Assembly (NCBI GenBank): GCA_949825065.1
Contig: OX463859.1
Location: 6,610,217 to 6,674,216, forward strand
Direction of reading: 5' to 3'
Length of the DNA: 64,000 nt
DNA from: Odontocerum albicorne
Lineage: Eukaryota; Arthropoda; Insecta; Trichoptera; Odontoceridae
Part shown: positions 10,640 through 20,585 of the stretch, one piece after another
How positions within the stretch are numbered: position 1 is the stretch's first letter
How the letters are laid out: each line of letters begins with the position of its first letter
Notes under the pieces: generated by a model
What the model was told of the DNA's origin: nothing
What the model saw: the letters and a program-made list of their open reading frames with translations, nothing else
The model's database searches: none
Made by a program: the position numbers and the translations under genes

Positions 10640-11555
10640 TACATTAACATTGGTACAAAAATACTGTTGTGGACAATCATCTTAGCAGATTTTTGATACA
10701 GTGTGGATCGAGTATACTTGTTTTAGGTCCACATTGACTTTGTTTCATATCGTTACACGCCGTTCGATATTTCTCTTAACTCTTCCATAGTGCATGTGTC
10801 AAACGTTATTCGATTAGTGGATATTTATAAATTATTCATCACAATGACTAATATTCAATATTGTAGTCGAAAACAGATGTTCAGGTGTTGTTGGTAATTA
10901 TATCAAGCAATAATGATATACGGCAGCAATGGATACAAATTCTTGGCAATATTTATACACAACGTACTTGTATATTCAATCAGAACGCATTTCTTGGTAA
11001 TATAAGATTTCGTTGAGTTTACCTTTCTATTTCCTGTGGAACTATTGCCCATCGAGATACAATTCGGTTTGACCCCACCAGCTGCCCTGAAGGCTTACGA
11101 GAGTAAGTCTGTCCTATATTTCCATTGCAAGCGCAGGCTTCTGAAGCATCATCTGTTGCTTGACTAGTCCATCTACAGTCTACAGTATAAGCAGGGAGGA
11201 CCAAGGTCTGAGTCAATGTGATTAAATGCAAGTAGCCTGAACGAGTGTATATGTACGTGTTAAACAATTAGTTGTAATAATTGTTATCTAGTTATATAAG
11301 TTACTATGCGGGTGTTGATTATTTATAAGAAATTAAATATTAATATTTTTTTAAATAAAAATTACACGCGATAAAAGCGAAGATCTACAAAGGTTTCTTT
11401 GTAGTTGATCTTCCTTGGTAAGTTTTCTTACCTAATATGTTTTTATGAATATATAATGATACGGAGAAGTATCTAATTTAATGGCCACAGCCCCTTCCTT
11501 CCTATCCTCACACTCAATATAATATTTATTTTGTAATATTTTTTAATCTGAAAAT
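10640..11555. other. No recognised feature
   Basis: Mixed-composition sequence. The 82-codon minus ORF at 11019-11267 has no recognised motif and no family resemblance I can see, so I do not call it a gene. Confidence 0.45.
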
Positions 11556-11645
11556 ATAGTGAGTTCGTGTCCCGAGTTAGAGCGTCTTTAAGGAAAGTTT
11601 GTTCTCTAAATGGTGATATTTAGATAACAAACTTTCCTTTGATTT
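11556..11645 (-). repeat. Repeat H fragment containing a long hairpin
   Basis: TTCGTGTCCCGAGTTAGAGC at 11565-11584 matches the inverted start of repeat H copies (34405, 37400, 57050). Bases 11590-11639 form a hairpin: 14 bp, one mismatch, 7 bp, with a 6-base loop (AAGGAAAGTTTGTT pairs with AACAAACTTTCCTT). Confidence 0.55.
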
Positions 11646-11831
11646 AATACTATTACCATTAAGGTCGAAATGCTATTTTGTAATAACGAGCACGACGTCA
11701 CTTAGTGACGAAGAAGAAAATGAATGTAAAAATAATGTTATCGATGATGGATTTACGGTTCGGGGTTACGGGAGAAAGAAAATGACTTGTAGCGCAGTAA
11801 ATATGTTATCAATATGCGAAAACAGGCGTTT

Positions 11832-11868
11832 TTTACTCACTAGACCCCAGGGTACTCACTAGACCCCA
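11832..11868. repeat. 19-bp tandem duplication
   Basis: TACTCACTAGACCCCAG occurs twice in direct succession. Confidence 0.85.
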
Positions 11869-12710
11869 GTACTCTAGAGGCGTGAATTTCGGAAGTTTTT
11901 TCAGACTACAAAAAATATTTTTCGTATACATTTTTAGCAGTTTGTTTATTGATGATTTGAGAATGTATTTAAGGTAATAAAAATATTTTTGAAAAAAATA
12001 ATGAAAATTCAAGATCTTATCAACTGTTGTCGTAAAATCTTGTCGTAAAAAAGGTGGAAAGCTGGTCGACGTAATTGGAACCCTTAAGTAAATTTGAAAC
12101 AAAAATTATATACAGGTTTTTGATAAAAAATAATGTTGTTATAGTTGGTACCAAAAAATAAGTAAAATGACGGCTATCTGAAAAAAAAAATTTTTTAGTA
12201 AAAAAAATGTTTTGAATTTTCCAAGATAGAAACCATAGAAAAATATCTATCAAAGTTTTATATCAAATTTAAAGGCAATCGGTTGGATAGAACTTGAGAT
12301 TTTATGTCGACCAGGTCGTAAAAGTAGTTTCGAGAAAAACGCGTTAAAGTTTTGAGATTATTGTCCGAGTCATAACGATGCGGAGTAATTGCTGCTTCAT
12401 ATATAGCTATAACTTTGTAAATATTAAGAATTTTAAAATTTCCTTTTGTTAACATATTTTTAAAGGTCTAAACTTTAAGAATATGCAAAAAAAAGAAAAA
12501 AAAATCAGATTTCTAGAGAAGAACACCCCCTTAAGAACTGAAGTTCAAACAGCCCAGCAAGTTGGTAACATGTGTATGGTACATTCACAGAAAACTTCGA
12601 ATGCAGTCAACTATCTTTTTGGTCTAGATTTCTAGATCGGAGTAGCCAATTGGTCTGAAAATTTCCCGATGTAAAGCTGAATGGCGATCTTTTCGGAAAT
12701 TATTAATTCG
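11869..12710. other. Unassigned region
   Basis: AT-rich, with GC-richer phrases (GTCGACCAGGTCG; GAAAAACGCGTTAAAG). No RT, transposase or tRNA-like signal was seen. It may be part of an unrecognised repeat. Confidence 0.4.
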
Positions 12711-12714
12711 ATTA

Positions 12715-12860
12715 TCACAGAATTGTAGCGCTGACGAGGACGTGAAAAATTACTGATAGGAGTCCAATAAATGCTGGAGAAATGCGTGTGTTGAGATGAA
12801 TACACGGAGGGACAATGTATAACAAATTTGGGATCATTACACCCGTTGAAAAAAAGGGTT
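12715..12860 (+). mobile_element. LINE-e fragment 1
   Basis: Related to the block at 13060-13215 (GAAATGCGTGTGTTGAGATG ... GACAATGTATAACA). It encodes the VEMRVLRxI ... TIYDRIRNK stretch in broken frame. It appears to be a second LINE-e copy just upstream of the longer one. Confidence 0.5.
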
Positions 12861-13059
12861 GGGATAAGAGGTAGACACACGTGAAGCAGGGAATAATAAA
12901 GATCTGTGAATAAATGTTGTGAAATCCAAAGTAATGGTGATGGAAATGTGTGAAAGGAAAAGTAAATAAGATATGTGGGTGAATAATTAAATATTAATGA
13001 AAGTTGAGCAATTCTGCCATTTGTGTAGAATTTCTCAGATGATGGAAGAATTAAGAGGG

Positions 13060-13440
13060 ATATCTTGTATCTTGGTGCCAACTTTGTTGTATGGAAGTGA
13101 AACGTCTGGAAAAATACTGAAAGGAGTTTCATAAATGCTGTAGAAATACGTATTTTGAGACGAATACATGAAATTACAATATACTCGTATGACAGAATAC
13201 GGAATAAAGTGATTGGGGATGAATGTGAACTTAAAGCTGATGTGTTGAGTAAGGTGGAGAAGGACACTGTGAGATAGTTGAGGTATGTGAAACAAATGAA
13301 TAAGGAAAGGTTCGCAAAACGTGAGAGGAAGACCAAAAAAAAGTATGGTTGGGTCAAGTGAATGATATTTTTAAAGGATGAAACGTAGAAGGTCAGATAA
13401 ATCGTAGAAGAGACGAAGGAAGGTCCTGGCGCTCTGTCCT
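13060..13440 (+). mobile_element. LINE-e C-terminal fragment 2
   Basis: Reads VLRRIHEITIY, DRIRNKVIGDECELKADVLS, KVEKDTVR, MNKERFAKRERKTKKKVWLG, QVNDIFKG and EGQINRRR across a few frameshifts. This is the RT-distal module of an RTE-like LINE. An extra Ser-Tyr from a 6-bp insertion splits TIY and DRIRN at 13194-13199. The 270-codon minus ORF covering 12632-13444 is the shadow of this copy. Confidence 0.75.
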
Positions 13441-13534
13441 CCATATCTACTCCAATAGTATAAATTTATGTGTATGAAAGCTTTTATTATTTCAATATTT
13501 CCTCTTTAAGAATTTGATTAATTTGGTAGTTGTA

Positions 13535-13672
13535 AGCTAGGGTGTGGGTTGAAAAACATCTGGTGTTCTCGCGGCTAGGCTCGCCCTATATTGGTGGGGT
13601 GTATCTTGGCCGGGGGGATGTTATTAGATAAGCCCAGACCTTTTGATAGCTTCTCCCTTAAATGTATTTTCT
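13535..13672 (+). repeat. Dispersed repeat E, copy 3
   Basis: Same order as 1366-1500: GTGGGTTGAAAAACATCTGG, CTATATTGGTGGGG, CCTTTTGATAGCTTCTCCC. Confidence 0.75.
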
Positions 13673-13995
13673 TCCATTTATGTGTTTTTAAGTGTATTTA
13701 AATATATTATGTTGCTATCAATAAACCTATATTTTTTTTATTTATTTGTTTTTTTTGGTCTCCTCAAAATTCAATTCCCTGACTTCAAGCAATCAAAAGG
13801 TATTTTTATTCTGAGAATAAATTTTCAATTTCCAGAGATTATCTAATCAATGGTTGTTGATTTAACCTGAAAAAAATATTTTTCGCTTTTTTAGTTGACA
13901 CTTTTTTGTCTTCGTTTGTTTTCTGATAATTTTCTTAAAATATTTTTATTTTTATTTCAGCCATCCTCTTATAAATAAACGGTGTTCTACCGTTT

Positions 13996-14400
13996 ATTCT
14001 CTTTATCATTCAATCTATTACCTTTTTATTCCAACCATTCTATTTGTTGTACCATTAATTCTCTTTATCATTCAATCTATTTCGTTTTTATTTCAACCAT
14101 TCTATTTGTTGTATCATTAATTCTCTTTATTATTTAATTTATTACCGTTTTATTTCAAGCACACTCTTTGTTGCACCATTAATTCTCTTTATTATTCAAC
14201 GTATTTACTTTTTCATTCCGACTATTCTCATTTTTGTACCATGAATTCTCTTTATTATTCAATCACTTACCCTTTTTATTCCATCCATTTTCTTTATTGT
14301 ACAATTAATTCTATTTATTATTCAATACATTAACTTTTTTATTTCATCCATTTTTTTTGTTGCACCGTTAATTTTCTTTACAGTTTAATCTATTCACATT
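13996..14400. repeat. 62-bp minisatellite, about six to seven diverged copies
   Basis: Unit begins ATTCTCTTTATCATTCAATC; successive starts are at 13996 and 14058, then continue with divergence. Pyrimidine-rich on this strand (TTTTTATTCCAACCATTC). Copies are older on the right. Confidence 0.9.
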
Positions 14401-14419
14401 TTAAATCCTCGACATCTTT

Positions 14420-14520
14420 TTGGTTAGTTGAAGAAGATTGCTACATGGTCCAAAGCCCGCCAGGTTGTTCTGTGTGAGTGAATATCCATAATGCTTCATG
14501 AGTATAATAGAATGTACAAT
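14420..14520 (+). repeat. SINE-A / LINE-b type tail remnant
   Basis: GAAGATTGCTACATGGTCC and AAAGCCCGCCAGGTTGTTCTG match the shared tail. The head is missing. Confidence 0.45.
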
Positions 14521-14534
14521 ATAAAATAAGTGAC

Positions 14535-14965
14535 AACGGTCCCAGACCTTGGTGCCATCGGAGATGCTTCAGTACTTGCAGCTGTATTGACCCTCTAATA
14601 ACTAGTAACAGTTCCACGCCATTTGGGTCTATCTACTGCTGTTGCGCTGATCATTAATCTTTTTAAGCATCTCATGCAGTATGTCTTAATATCTCTTGCG
14701 CTGACCACTGTGCTTCCTTTTGCCTCCGTCAGCTCGTTAAAGAGGACATTTCTTGGAAGTCTGTATTCAGCCACGTGTTCAGACTAACGCAGGCGTGCAC
14801 GCGACAGTTGAATATTGATGCTACAGCGGTTTGCTCTGTGAACTTTACCATTAGATACTCTGTGATACCATTGAACCTTCATTATTTGAGTAAGGTGTCT
14901 CTTCTGGCACTTTTCAAATGCCCGAATATGTCGTGTGTAGGAAAACCGTGATTCGAATCCATAAA
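14535..14965 (-). mobile_element. LINE-i C-terminal fragment
   Basis: The reverse complement encodes RAFEKCQKRHLTQIMKVQWY, HRVSNGKVHRANRCSINIQL, SRARLR, SEHVAEYRLPRNVLFNEL and AVDRPKWRGTV. This is the C-terminal module that follows the RT domain in RTE-like LINEs (LRxI ... LRWxGHVxRM ... DRxxWR). Stops and frameshifts are present. It lies directly next to LINE-a at 14985. Confidence 0.7.
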
Positions 14966-14984
14966 TCCGTGATATATGAGTAAA

Positions 14985-15530
14985 TGTCATCATCATCATT
15001 GTCAACCAGGGTCGATCCACTGCTGGATGAAGGTCTCCCCAAGTTGACTCCAAATAGTTCGGTATTTTGCTCGTTGATGCCATGTGATGCTGCCATACTT
15101 CCTGGTTTCATCTATCCTGCGTATCTTCGGTCTTCTTCTGGGCCTCTTTATGTCTCTTGGATACCATTGGATTATTTCGGATGTCCATCGGGAGTCTGAC
15201 ATTCTGGCTACGTGTCCTGCCCATTGCCACTTCATTCTTTTGCACACCTTTATAACGTCTTCTACCTTTGTTATATTGCGAATCCAGGTGTTTCGTTTAC
15301 GCTCTCTTTTAGTATATCCCAACATGCATCTCTCCATGCCCCTTTTGGAGCTTTTGCGTGTTCTTTACTGTGAGCGACCATGTCTCGCAGCCATACGTAA
15401 GTACTGGGAGAATACACTGGTTGTAGACCCTTCGCTTCAAGGATATTGGGAGATTACCTTTGAATATGTTGTTTAAGCGTCCAAATGAGCTCCATGCTAG
15501 TTTTGTTCTTCGTGCTACGAATATCTCCTC
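14985..15530 (-). mobile_element. LINE-a (RTE-type) 3' end
   Basis: The 111-codon minus frame at 15337-15002 encodes MERCMLGYTKRERKRNTWI, then ITKVEDVIKVCKRMKWQWAG, HVARMSDSRW and GETFIQQWIDPG. This is the end of an RTE-like polyprotein. The element ends with the trinucleotide tail at 14988-15000 (CATCATCATCATT). It is the best preserved C-terminus of this family in the window. The plus ORF at 15084-15476 is a shadow. Confidence 0.85.
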
Positions 15531-15539
15531 CGATATGAG

Positions 15540-16690
15540 TGATTGTAATGAAATATATTTACATGCTAAATAATTAGTTGTCAGAATTGTTATCTAGTTT
15601 TAAGTTAGGATGTAGGTGATCACTATTTATAAGAAATTAAATACAAAAAATAAATATTAAGATTATTTGACTCCATTTTTATAAATGTCATACATTACAG
15701 TTCTCAAATGTCACAAGACCTAGGCAAGTTCACGACACCATCTGTGTTTTATCAAATAATTAAAAAAAAAACGATTAATTTGAAAGACCCTTTATATGGG
15801 TATAGCCTTTGGCAAATGTGTGTGTCACAGATTACTTTTTCAAATAAAAAATAAAATAATAAACAACCGATATATAGAATGAAAGTGTAATAAAATAAAT
15901 ACGAGGAAAGCAAAGTAACAGCGTGCTGGAAGAGATTGTTCTTTGGCAATAAATATTCCTAATTGTACATTGTACAATGAATTATTTAACAGTTAAATAT
16001 TAGAAATTAAACAGTGACAAATGTTAACAACGTAGGAGTCGTGATGGAAATTGTATAGGAGATAGGGATGGGAAATATTTAGTGATAAATAAACCCTTGT
16101 TTAAAATAAAGATAGATAATTTAATGGTGACAACCCTAATGCGTCGCTTGAACATAGTACAGGGTGGTTACTAAAGGCAGTGTGAATGGGGAAGGGGCTC
16201 GGAAACAGTTGGGCACGTTTCTAAATGGAGTCTCGGTTCCACGAAGCAACTCTGCCTGGCCGCCCTGTAGCTACGAGCATTTCAGCTGGCCGCAGTGGCG
16301 TGGCGTGCTTTTAAAGCAATACGTTTGAAGAAAGAATAAAATATACATTTATTTGAACCAGCGAACTTAAGATCACAAATAATAAAATAAACGAGTACCA
16401 TGAAAGTGTTTCTAAAGGATTTGTGGTATTTGATAACTTAGGAAAGAGCAGACGAAGGTCCCAAATGTTTTAGTAAAGCGTTCATGATTGATGTCTTTTT
16501 TTTATTTTTGGTTTTTAAGTTCTGACAACATTTTTTAAAATATTTTATTTTGAATACTACAAGAACATTTCACATACACACACACACACATATATGCCAT
16601 TGCACTATAAATTATTAAAAAAAAAACGATTTTTTAAATTTTATTTAATAAAGTATTTTGTAATACAAACATTTACCAAATGCTATACAA
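15540..16690. other. Unassigned region with a CA microsatellite
   Basis: Mostly AT-rich. 16150-16320 is GC-richer and includes TACAGGGTGG (16161) and an inverted CCGCCCTGTA (16267), possibly tiny TA-flanked ends, but too weak to call. A short CA repeat lies at 16573-16590. Confidence 0.45.
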
Positions 16691-16693
16691 GTA

Positions 16694-16908
16694 CCCGGCG
16701 GTAAGTAATACACATCGAGTTTAAGAAAGAGACTGTCGGCTATAATCGGCTAACTTCGGCTTTGTAGAGCGTCGTCTCTGTCATTCATCCACGTGTATTT
16801 GTCAAGCGTTCTAGGCGAGCAGAGACGACACTCTACAAAGCCGAAGTTACCCGATTATGACTGACAGTCTTTTTCTTAAGCCCGATGTGTATTACTTACC
16901 GCCAGGTA
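16694..16908. mobile_element. Foldback MITE J, copy 1
   Basis: Arms of about 90 bp are inverted repeats: CCCGGCGGTAAGTAATACAC and AGAGACTGTCGGCTATAATC on the left, their complements on the right. The centre is about 30 bp (CATTCATCCACGTGTATTTG). A second copy lies at 34115-34368. No coding. The flanks may carry a short GTA/TA duplication, but I cannot fix it. Confidence 0.8.
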
Positions 16909-16995
16909 CTGTACCTATCTTTAGAACTAATCTTTTTTAATATTATAACTATAAACTAACATAATTTTTATTTCCTAAATGTCACACGCACAGAT

Positions 16996-17013
16996 ACCTA
17001 ACCTAACCTAACT
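16996..17013 (-). repeat. Short CCTAA (TTAGG) run
   Basis: Three units, CCTAACCTAACCTAAC. TTAGG is the common insect telomeric repeat, but three units in AT-rich DNA can arise by chance. Confidence 0.5.
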
Positions 17014-17204
17014 AAATTTTAGTTTCCTTAATGTTATTTTATTTTTAATAAGTGCTACGTTTTTTCACACAATAAGTAAGACACTTATTTGATACATTGT
17101 TCCACTATAAGTAAGGCACTTATTTGATATATTGTTTATAGTTAAGGCATTAACGTTGTGGATATTTAAAGACATTGTAATTTGTTTTATCTAACACTGT
17201 TTAT

Positions 17205-17290
17205 CCCACCTTTTGTAACGGTATAACCCTACCGGTTTCAAAGCTTTCACCTCATCTTCAGGGCAGCACAAACGAGACTGAATTCTGTTC
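17205..17290 (-). repeat. Dispersed repeat G, copy 1 (inverted)
   Basis: Reverse complement CCTGAAGATGAGGTG ... CTTTGAAACCGGTAGGG matches the core of 48035-48200 and 50255-50370. The minus ORF 17191-17412 has no recognised family. Confidence 0.5.
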
Positions 17291-17734
17291 GAACTGGTAC
17301 CGATATCCACGATTCTAACGGTTGGGGACATTTGGGTTGGAGACTGAGGGCTGAGGGAGGCATGGGACGACCTCGGCGACCAATAAGAAGAAAGGTATTC
17401 GTTCAAGGACAAGGAAAGGAAACAGAGTAAAAATTAGGATGAAAGTATATTTTGAGTAAATAAGGATGGTTCACTTTTGATAACGCTTAGATGTTCGTTT
17501 CACAGTCGCGATGAGTGAACTGCAAATGAAGATGTGTAAAATGTGATGTGGTGTGTTGGTATGCAAACGAGTTTCTCATCGCCTGAATGACTGTGTTACG
17601 AAATGAAGTGGATTTTTTCTGAAAGAATGTGGAATTGGGATAGTTTAATAAGTAAATTAATGTCGATGGAACGTGAAGGTTCCTTCGCTGTCTGATTTTA
17701 AGCTATTGAAGTCTCTTCCGAAACTTTGACACGT

Positions 17735-17851
17735 GGTCATACGAAACTTTGACACGTTTATTAGATCTGTAGACGACATAATTCTTTTCGCTACACGTTC
17801 TAAGGAATTGCGAAGTCATATATTGGAATTGGCAGAGGTAATCAATCTATT
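17735..17851 (+). mobile_element. LINE-a RT fragment, left of the LINE-b insertion
   Basis: Encodes RSVDDIILFATRSKELRSHI and LELAEV. VDDI is the degenerate form of the F/Y-x-D-D catalytic motif of reverse transcriptase (palm domain). The frame is open for about 60 codons and resumes after the nested LINE-b at 18250. Confidence 0.75.
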
Positions 17852-18247
17852 TATTTATTTAACACTTTTATTGCAATACAATATGGTGGGCTTATTTCCA
17901 GGCGGCAATCTCTTCCAACCAACCAGACAAAAGTAAATGAAGCAAGTGGTCGCATAAATCATTCAAATTACTATCCATCCCCACGAAATCCATAAACATA
18001 TACGTGAGAACATGCCCACGAACCCCACAAAGACGGACAATCACCCGAACATTATTTTTCATATAAAGTGAGATATCATCAATCAAAAGGAAAGGAAAGG
18101 ATGGTGGAGAGGAAAGGAAAAGAAAAATCAGAAATGAAACACGTTATTTTATTGACTAGAAATTAAGAGTTTTTTCAGTCGCTTCTTAAAGCATGCCAAG
18201 GACGACGCGAGTCTTATATTGGGTTGTAACTGATTCCAGAGTCGATC
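17852..18247 (-). mobile_element. LINE-b 3' end nested in LINE-a
   Basis: Minus orientation: the last RT-polyprotein codons (18180-18247, CFKKRLKKLLIS-type with stops), then UTR blocks and the AAATAAATAAATAG tail at 17850-17865. It sits inside LINE-a, which continues on both sides, so LINE-b is the younger insertion. Confidence 0.8.
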
Positions 18248-18249
18248 TA

Positions 18250-18840
18250 GTGGGTTGAATATAAAAAATACAAAATATATGTCGAACCACTTTGCTGATA
18301 TCACATCGATCCAAGTGGATGGAACGCATTTAAAACAAGTCCAACAATATATCTATTTAGGACAAAAGTATTTCATTTGAGGAATGCACTCTCAATTAAA
18401 TAAATATATACTTAAGTAAAACTAGCTTGGAGTTCTTTTGGACGACTGAATTTCCTATAACCTTAAGGACAATCTCCCAATCTGTCTCAAACGTAAAGTA
18501 TTTAATCAATGCATCTTACCAGTAGTAATATATGGATGCGAAACTTGGGCTCTTTCTGTACGAATGATACAAAAGCTCTAGACAGCACAACGTAGAATGG
18601 AAAGGTATAAGCTAGGTTATACTACAAAAGTTGATGGTGTTATAGACGTTACAAAAATACTAAAATGGAAGTGAGCTGGGCACGTCGTCCGAACAATGAC
18701 TATCGTTGGACGTATGAAGTAATTTAGTAATACCCAATAGGTTGAATAAAACCTGTAAGAAGACCGAAGGCGTGTTGGGTGGACGAAGCGCCCTTGAGAA
18801 GAATTTTCTCGTTTATCGGCGTTAAATAAATTGTTATTTT
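18250..18840 (+). mobile_element. LINE-a continuation after nested LINE-b
   Basis: Reads VGLNIKNTKYMSNHFADITS, IQVDGTHLKQVQQYIYLGQ, ISYNLKDNLPICLKRKVFNQ, CILPVVIYGCETWALSVRMI, QKL, TAQRRMERYKLGYTTKVDGV, KWK.AGHVVR and EDRRRVGWTK with several stops and shifts. This spans the thumb/connection region and the C-terminal module of an RTE-like polyprotein. The 3' end lacks the usual trinucleotide tail. Confidence 0.8.
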
Positions 18841-18844
18841 TATT

Positions 18845-18928
18845 CTTATTTGAATCCATCAGGAATCGAATTCAGAGAGCCCGCTTGTTTGGTGTATATG
18901 TTAACCGTTAGACCACCGCACCGACAAT
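18845..18928 (-). repeat. SINE-C tRNA-like head, copy 1
   Basis: Minus strand: CGGTGCGGTGGTCTAACGG (A box), AAACAAGCGGGCTCTCTG, AATTCGATTCCTG (B box). A related head lies at 62855-62925 (+). The match to tRNA promoter boxes is good but anticodon-arm pairing is not maintained, so it is a SINE or tRNA-like relic, not a functional tRNA. Confidence 0.5.
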
Positions 18929-18929
18929 G

Positions 18930-19125
18930 AATTGAAGATCTGTACTTAATCTGCCCCAATAGGGACATGGGATAGAGGAAGTGATTATTACTGGGTCTAT
19001 AGTTTTTATTATTTCTATGTAGGAAGAGCTGGTTTTTCCAATTAGTCATTTATTGGATGGACTGGGCCGTGCGCGCCTCTGATCGGGTTTTCCGAAACGA
19101 CTGTAACATATAGAAGGGTAGAGGG
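18930..19125 (+). repeat. Dispersed repeat K, copy 1
   Basis: About 195 bp (CCCCAATAGGGACATGGGAT ... TAGGAAGAGCTGG ... GGATGGACTGGGCCGTGCG ... ATAGAAGGGTAGAGG) recurs inverted at 23086-23285. No coding. Confidence 0.75.
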
Positions 19126-19171
19126 GCTGAGCGGGAGCAGGGAGAGAGGGAGTGTGACGTATTGGGTGGGA

Positions 19172-19187
19172 AGTGACGTACGTCACT
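19172..19187. repeat. 16-bp perfect palindrome
   Basis: AGTGACGTACGTCACT, an exact palindrome containing TGACGT/ACGTCA half sites like those bound by bZIP factors. No gene is recognised beside it. Confidence 0.6.
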
Positions 19188-19327
19188 GGGATTACTGGTG
19201 CAAAGCAACTCAAGTAATTTCAATAATATAGAAAAAAATATTTGATAAAATATAACTTACATACCATAACTCGAGTCAATGAGGCAATAAAAATTGTGAG
19301 GGTATATAGCACTTGTCGACCATTTGA

Positions 19328-19420
19328 TGACCTCCATGGCCTAATTAGTAAGACAACTGTCTTTTCACCCGAATGTTGCAAGTTCAATTCCCGTTGTTAG
19401 CCAACTTCAAAAAACAAAAC
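19328..19420 (+). repeat. SINE-A head
   Basis: GACCTCCATGGCCTAATTAG (A box), AAGACAACTGTC, then GCAAGTTCAATTCCCGTTG (B box region), followed by the A run. The body is lost. Confidence 0.65.
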
Positions 19421-19799
19421 AAAAAAAAAAGATTTTCCCTGGTCCAGCTTCGTTTTCTTCGGTCTTACTCTTCCACGCACACGTTGCACTTCTCACTTGT
19501 ATATTCGCTTAGTCATTATTTCATCATCCGTTCTCTCCACACATCTAAACCATCTTAAAAGTCCTTCTTCTTGAATAATGACCGTGAACTCCTATATATG
19601 AAGGAGTATACGCCAGCGTCAAGTGATGTTCACTTTATAGGATCTCGTTAGTTCTAGTGACATAGGCGCACTCAGTTGATGCGTCCGATGTTGATATTTT
19701 AAGTATACTAAGTTCCTTTTTTTTCTAACTTAAAACATCTATTTTATCCATGCATCAATTTCTGACGCCTTGACGACTTAAGGCCTTATAAACGTATAT

Positions 19800-19870
19800 C
19801 TGGTTGGTTGGAAGAGATTGTCGCATGATAATACTCACACAAGGTTGATATGTATGGTATATAAAGAAAA
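19800..19870 (+). repeat. SINE-A / LINE-b type tail remnant
   Basis: TTGGTTGGAAGAGATTGTCG plus the GTATGGTATATAAAGAAAATG end. No head. Confidence 0.5.
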
Positions 19871-19929
19871 TGTTAAACATGATTTGCTCCGGCGATTCTA
19901 CAACTGTCAGATGTGATTTGTTTAATATT

Positions 19930-20000
19930 AGTGAGTTCGAGTTCCGATCTAGAGTGCACTCGAGGAGAGTTTGCTCTCTAAACGGCGCTTTTTAAACTTG
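19930..20000 (-). repeat. Repeat H fragment
   Basis: GAGTTCGAGTTCCGATCTAG ... GAGAGTTTGCTCTCTAA is the inverted counterpart of the 5' part of repeat H (37400-37470, 57055-57110). Confidence 0.45.
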
Positions 20001-20034
20001 TCTTTTAAATGTAAAAATGAGCTGAATTTTAATA

Positions 20035-20225
20035 CCAACTTTAATTTATGGAAGTAAAACGTGGACGTTAATAGGAGCCGAATAAATGTTGTAGAAATGC
20101 GTGCACTTAAAATAATACAAAGGGTGACAATTTATATCAGAATATGGCAAGAAGGGATTAGAAATTAATGTGAACTTAAAGAGAATAAGATGAAGAGAAT
20201 AGAATAGAACAGCACATTGAAAAAG
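20035..20225 (+). mobile_element. LINE-e fragment
   Basis: Encodes YGSKTWTLIGAE, VEMRALKIIQRVTIYIRIW, GIRN and CELKENKMKRIE with shifts. It corresponds to 13085-13260 of the longer LINE-e copy. Confidence 0.6.
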
Positions 20226-20239
20226 TTTGGTGATTGATA

Positions 20240-20455
20240 ATGAATCTCCTTGGTAGGTAAGGCACCTGTCTTCTGATCCGAGTGTTGCAGATTCGATTCC
20301 CGTTGGAATCTAGATTTTGTAAAAAAAGATTACTGTCTGGTTTTCACCCAAAACCTCTTTAACCCTCTTCCTATTTGATTGGAAGAGAGTGTCACTTGGC
20401 TATAAACATATCTGATTGTACTGTATATAATGAAAGTGTAATACAATAATACAAA
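20240..20455 (+). repeat. SINE-A copy, near full length
   Basis: Head (TCTCCTTGGTAGGTAAGGCA; GCAGATTCGATTCCCGTTGG), ATCTAGATTTTG, body (GTCTGGTTTTCACC ... CCTCTTTAAC) and the LINE-b-like tail (GATTGGAAGAGAGTGTCAC ... GATTGTACTGTATATAATG), ending in an A-rich run. Confidence 0.8.
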
Positions 20456-20585
20456 ACAACGAATTAATAAAAAAGGATTAAAAAAACAAATGCTTATTTC
20501 AATCAAGTGATACATTTTTTGAAAGAAGGAAATATTGAAAGGAAAAGAAATCATTGAAGTTGTATGAGAAGGTGTATAGATGTAG

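Noticed and set aside
12632..13444. 270-codon minus ORF, one of the longest ORFs in the window
   Set aside because: It lies opposite LINE-e coding sequence on the plus strand and has no domain of its own; a shadow of an AG-rich strand.
18845..18928. Functional tRNA on the minus strand
   Set aside because: Promoter boxes present but acceptor and anticodon stems do not pair; related copy at 62855 is similarly broken.
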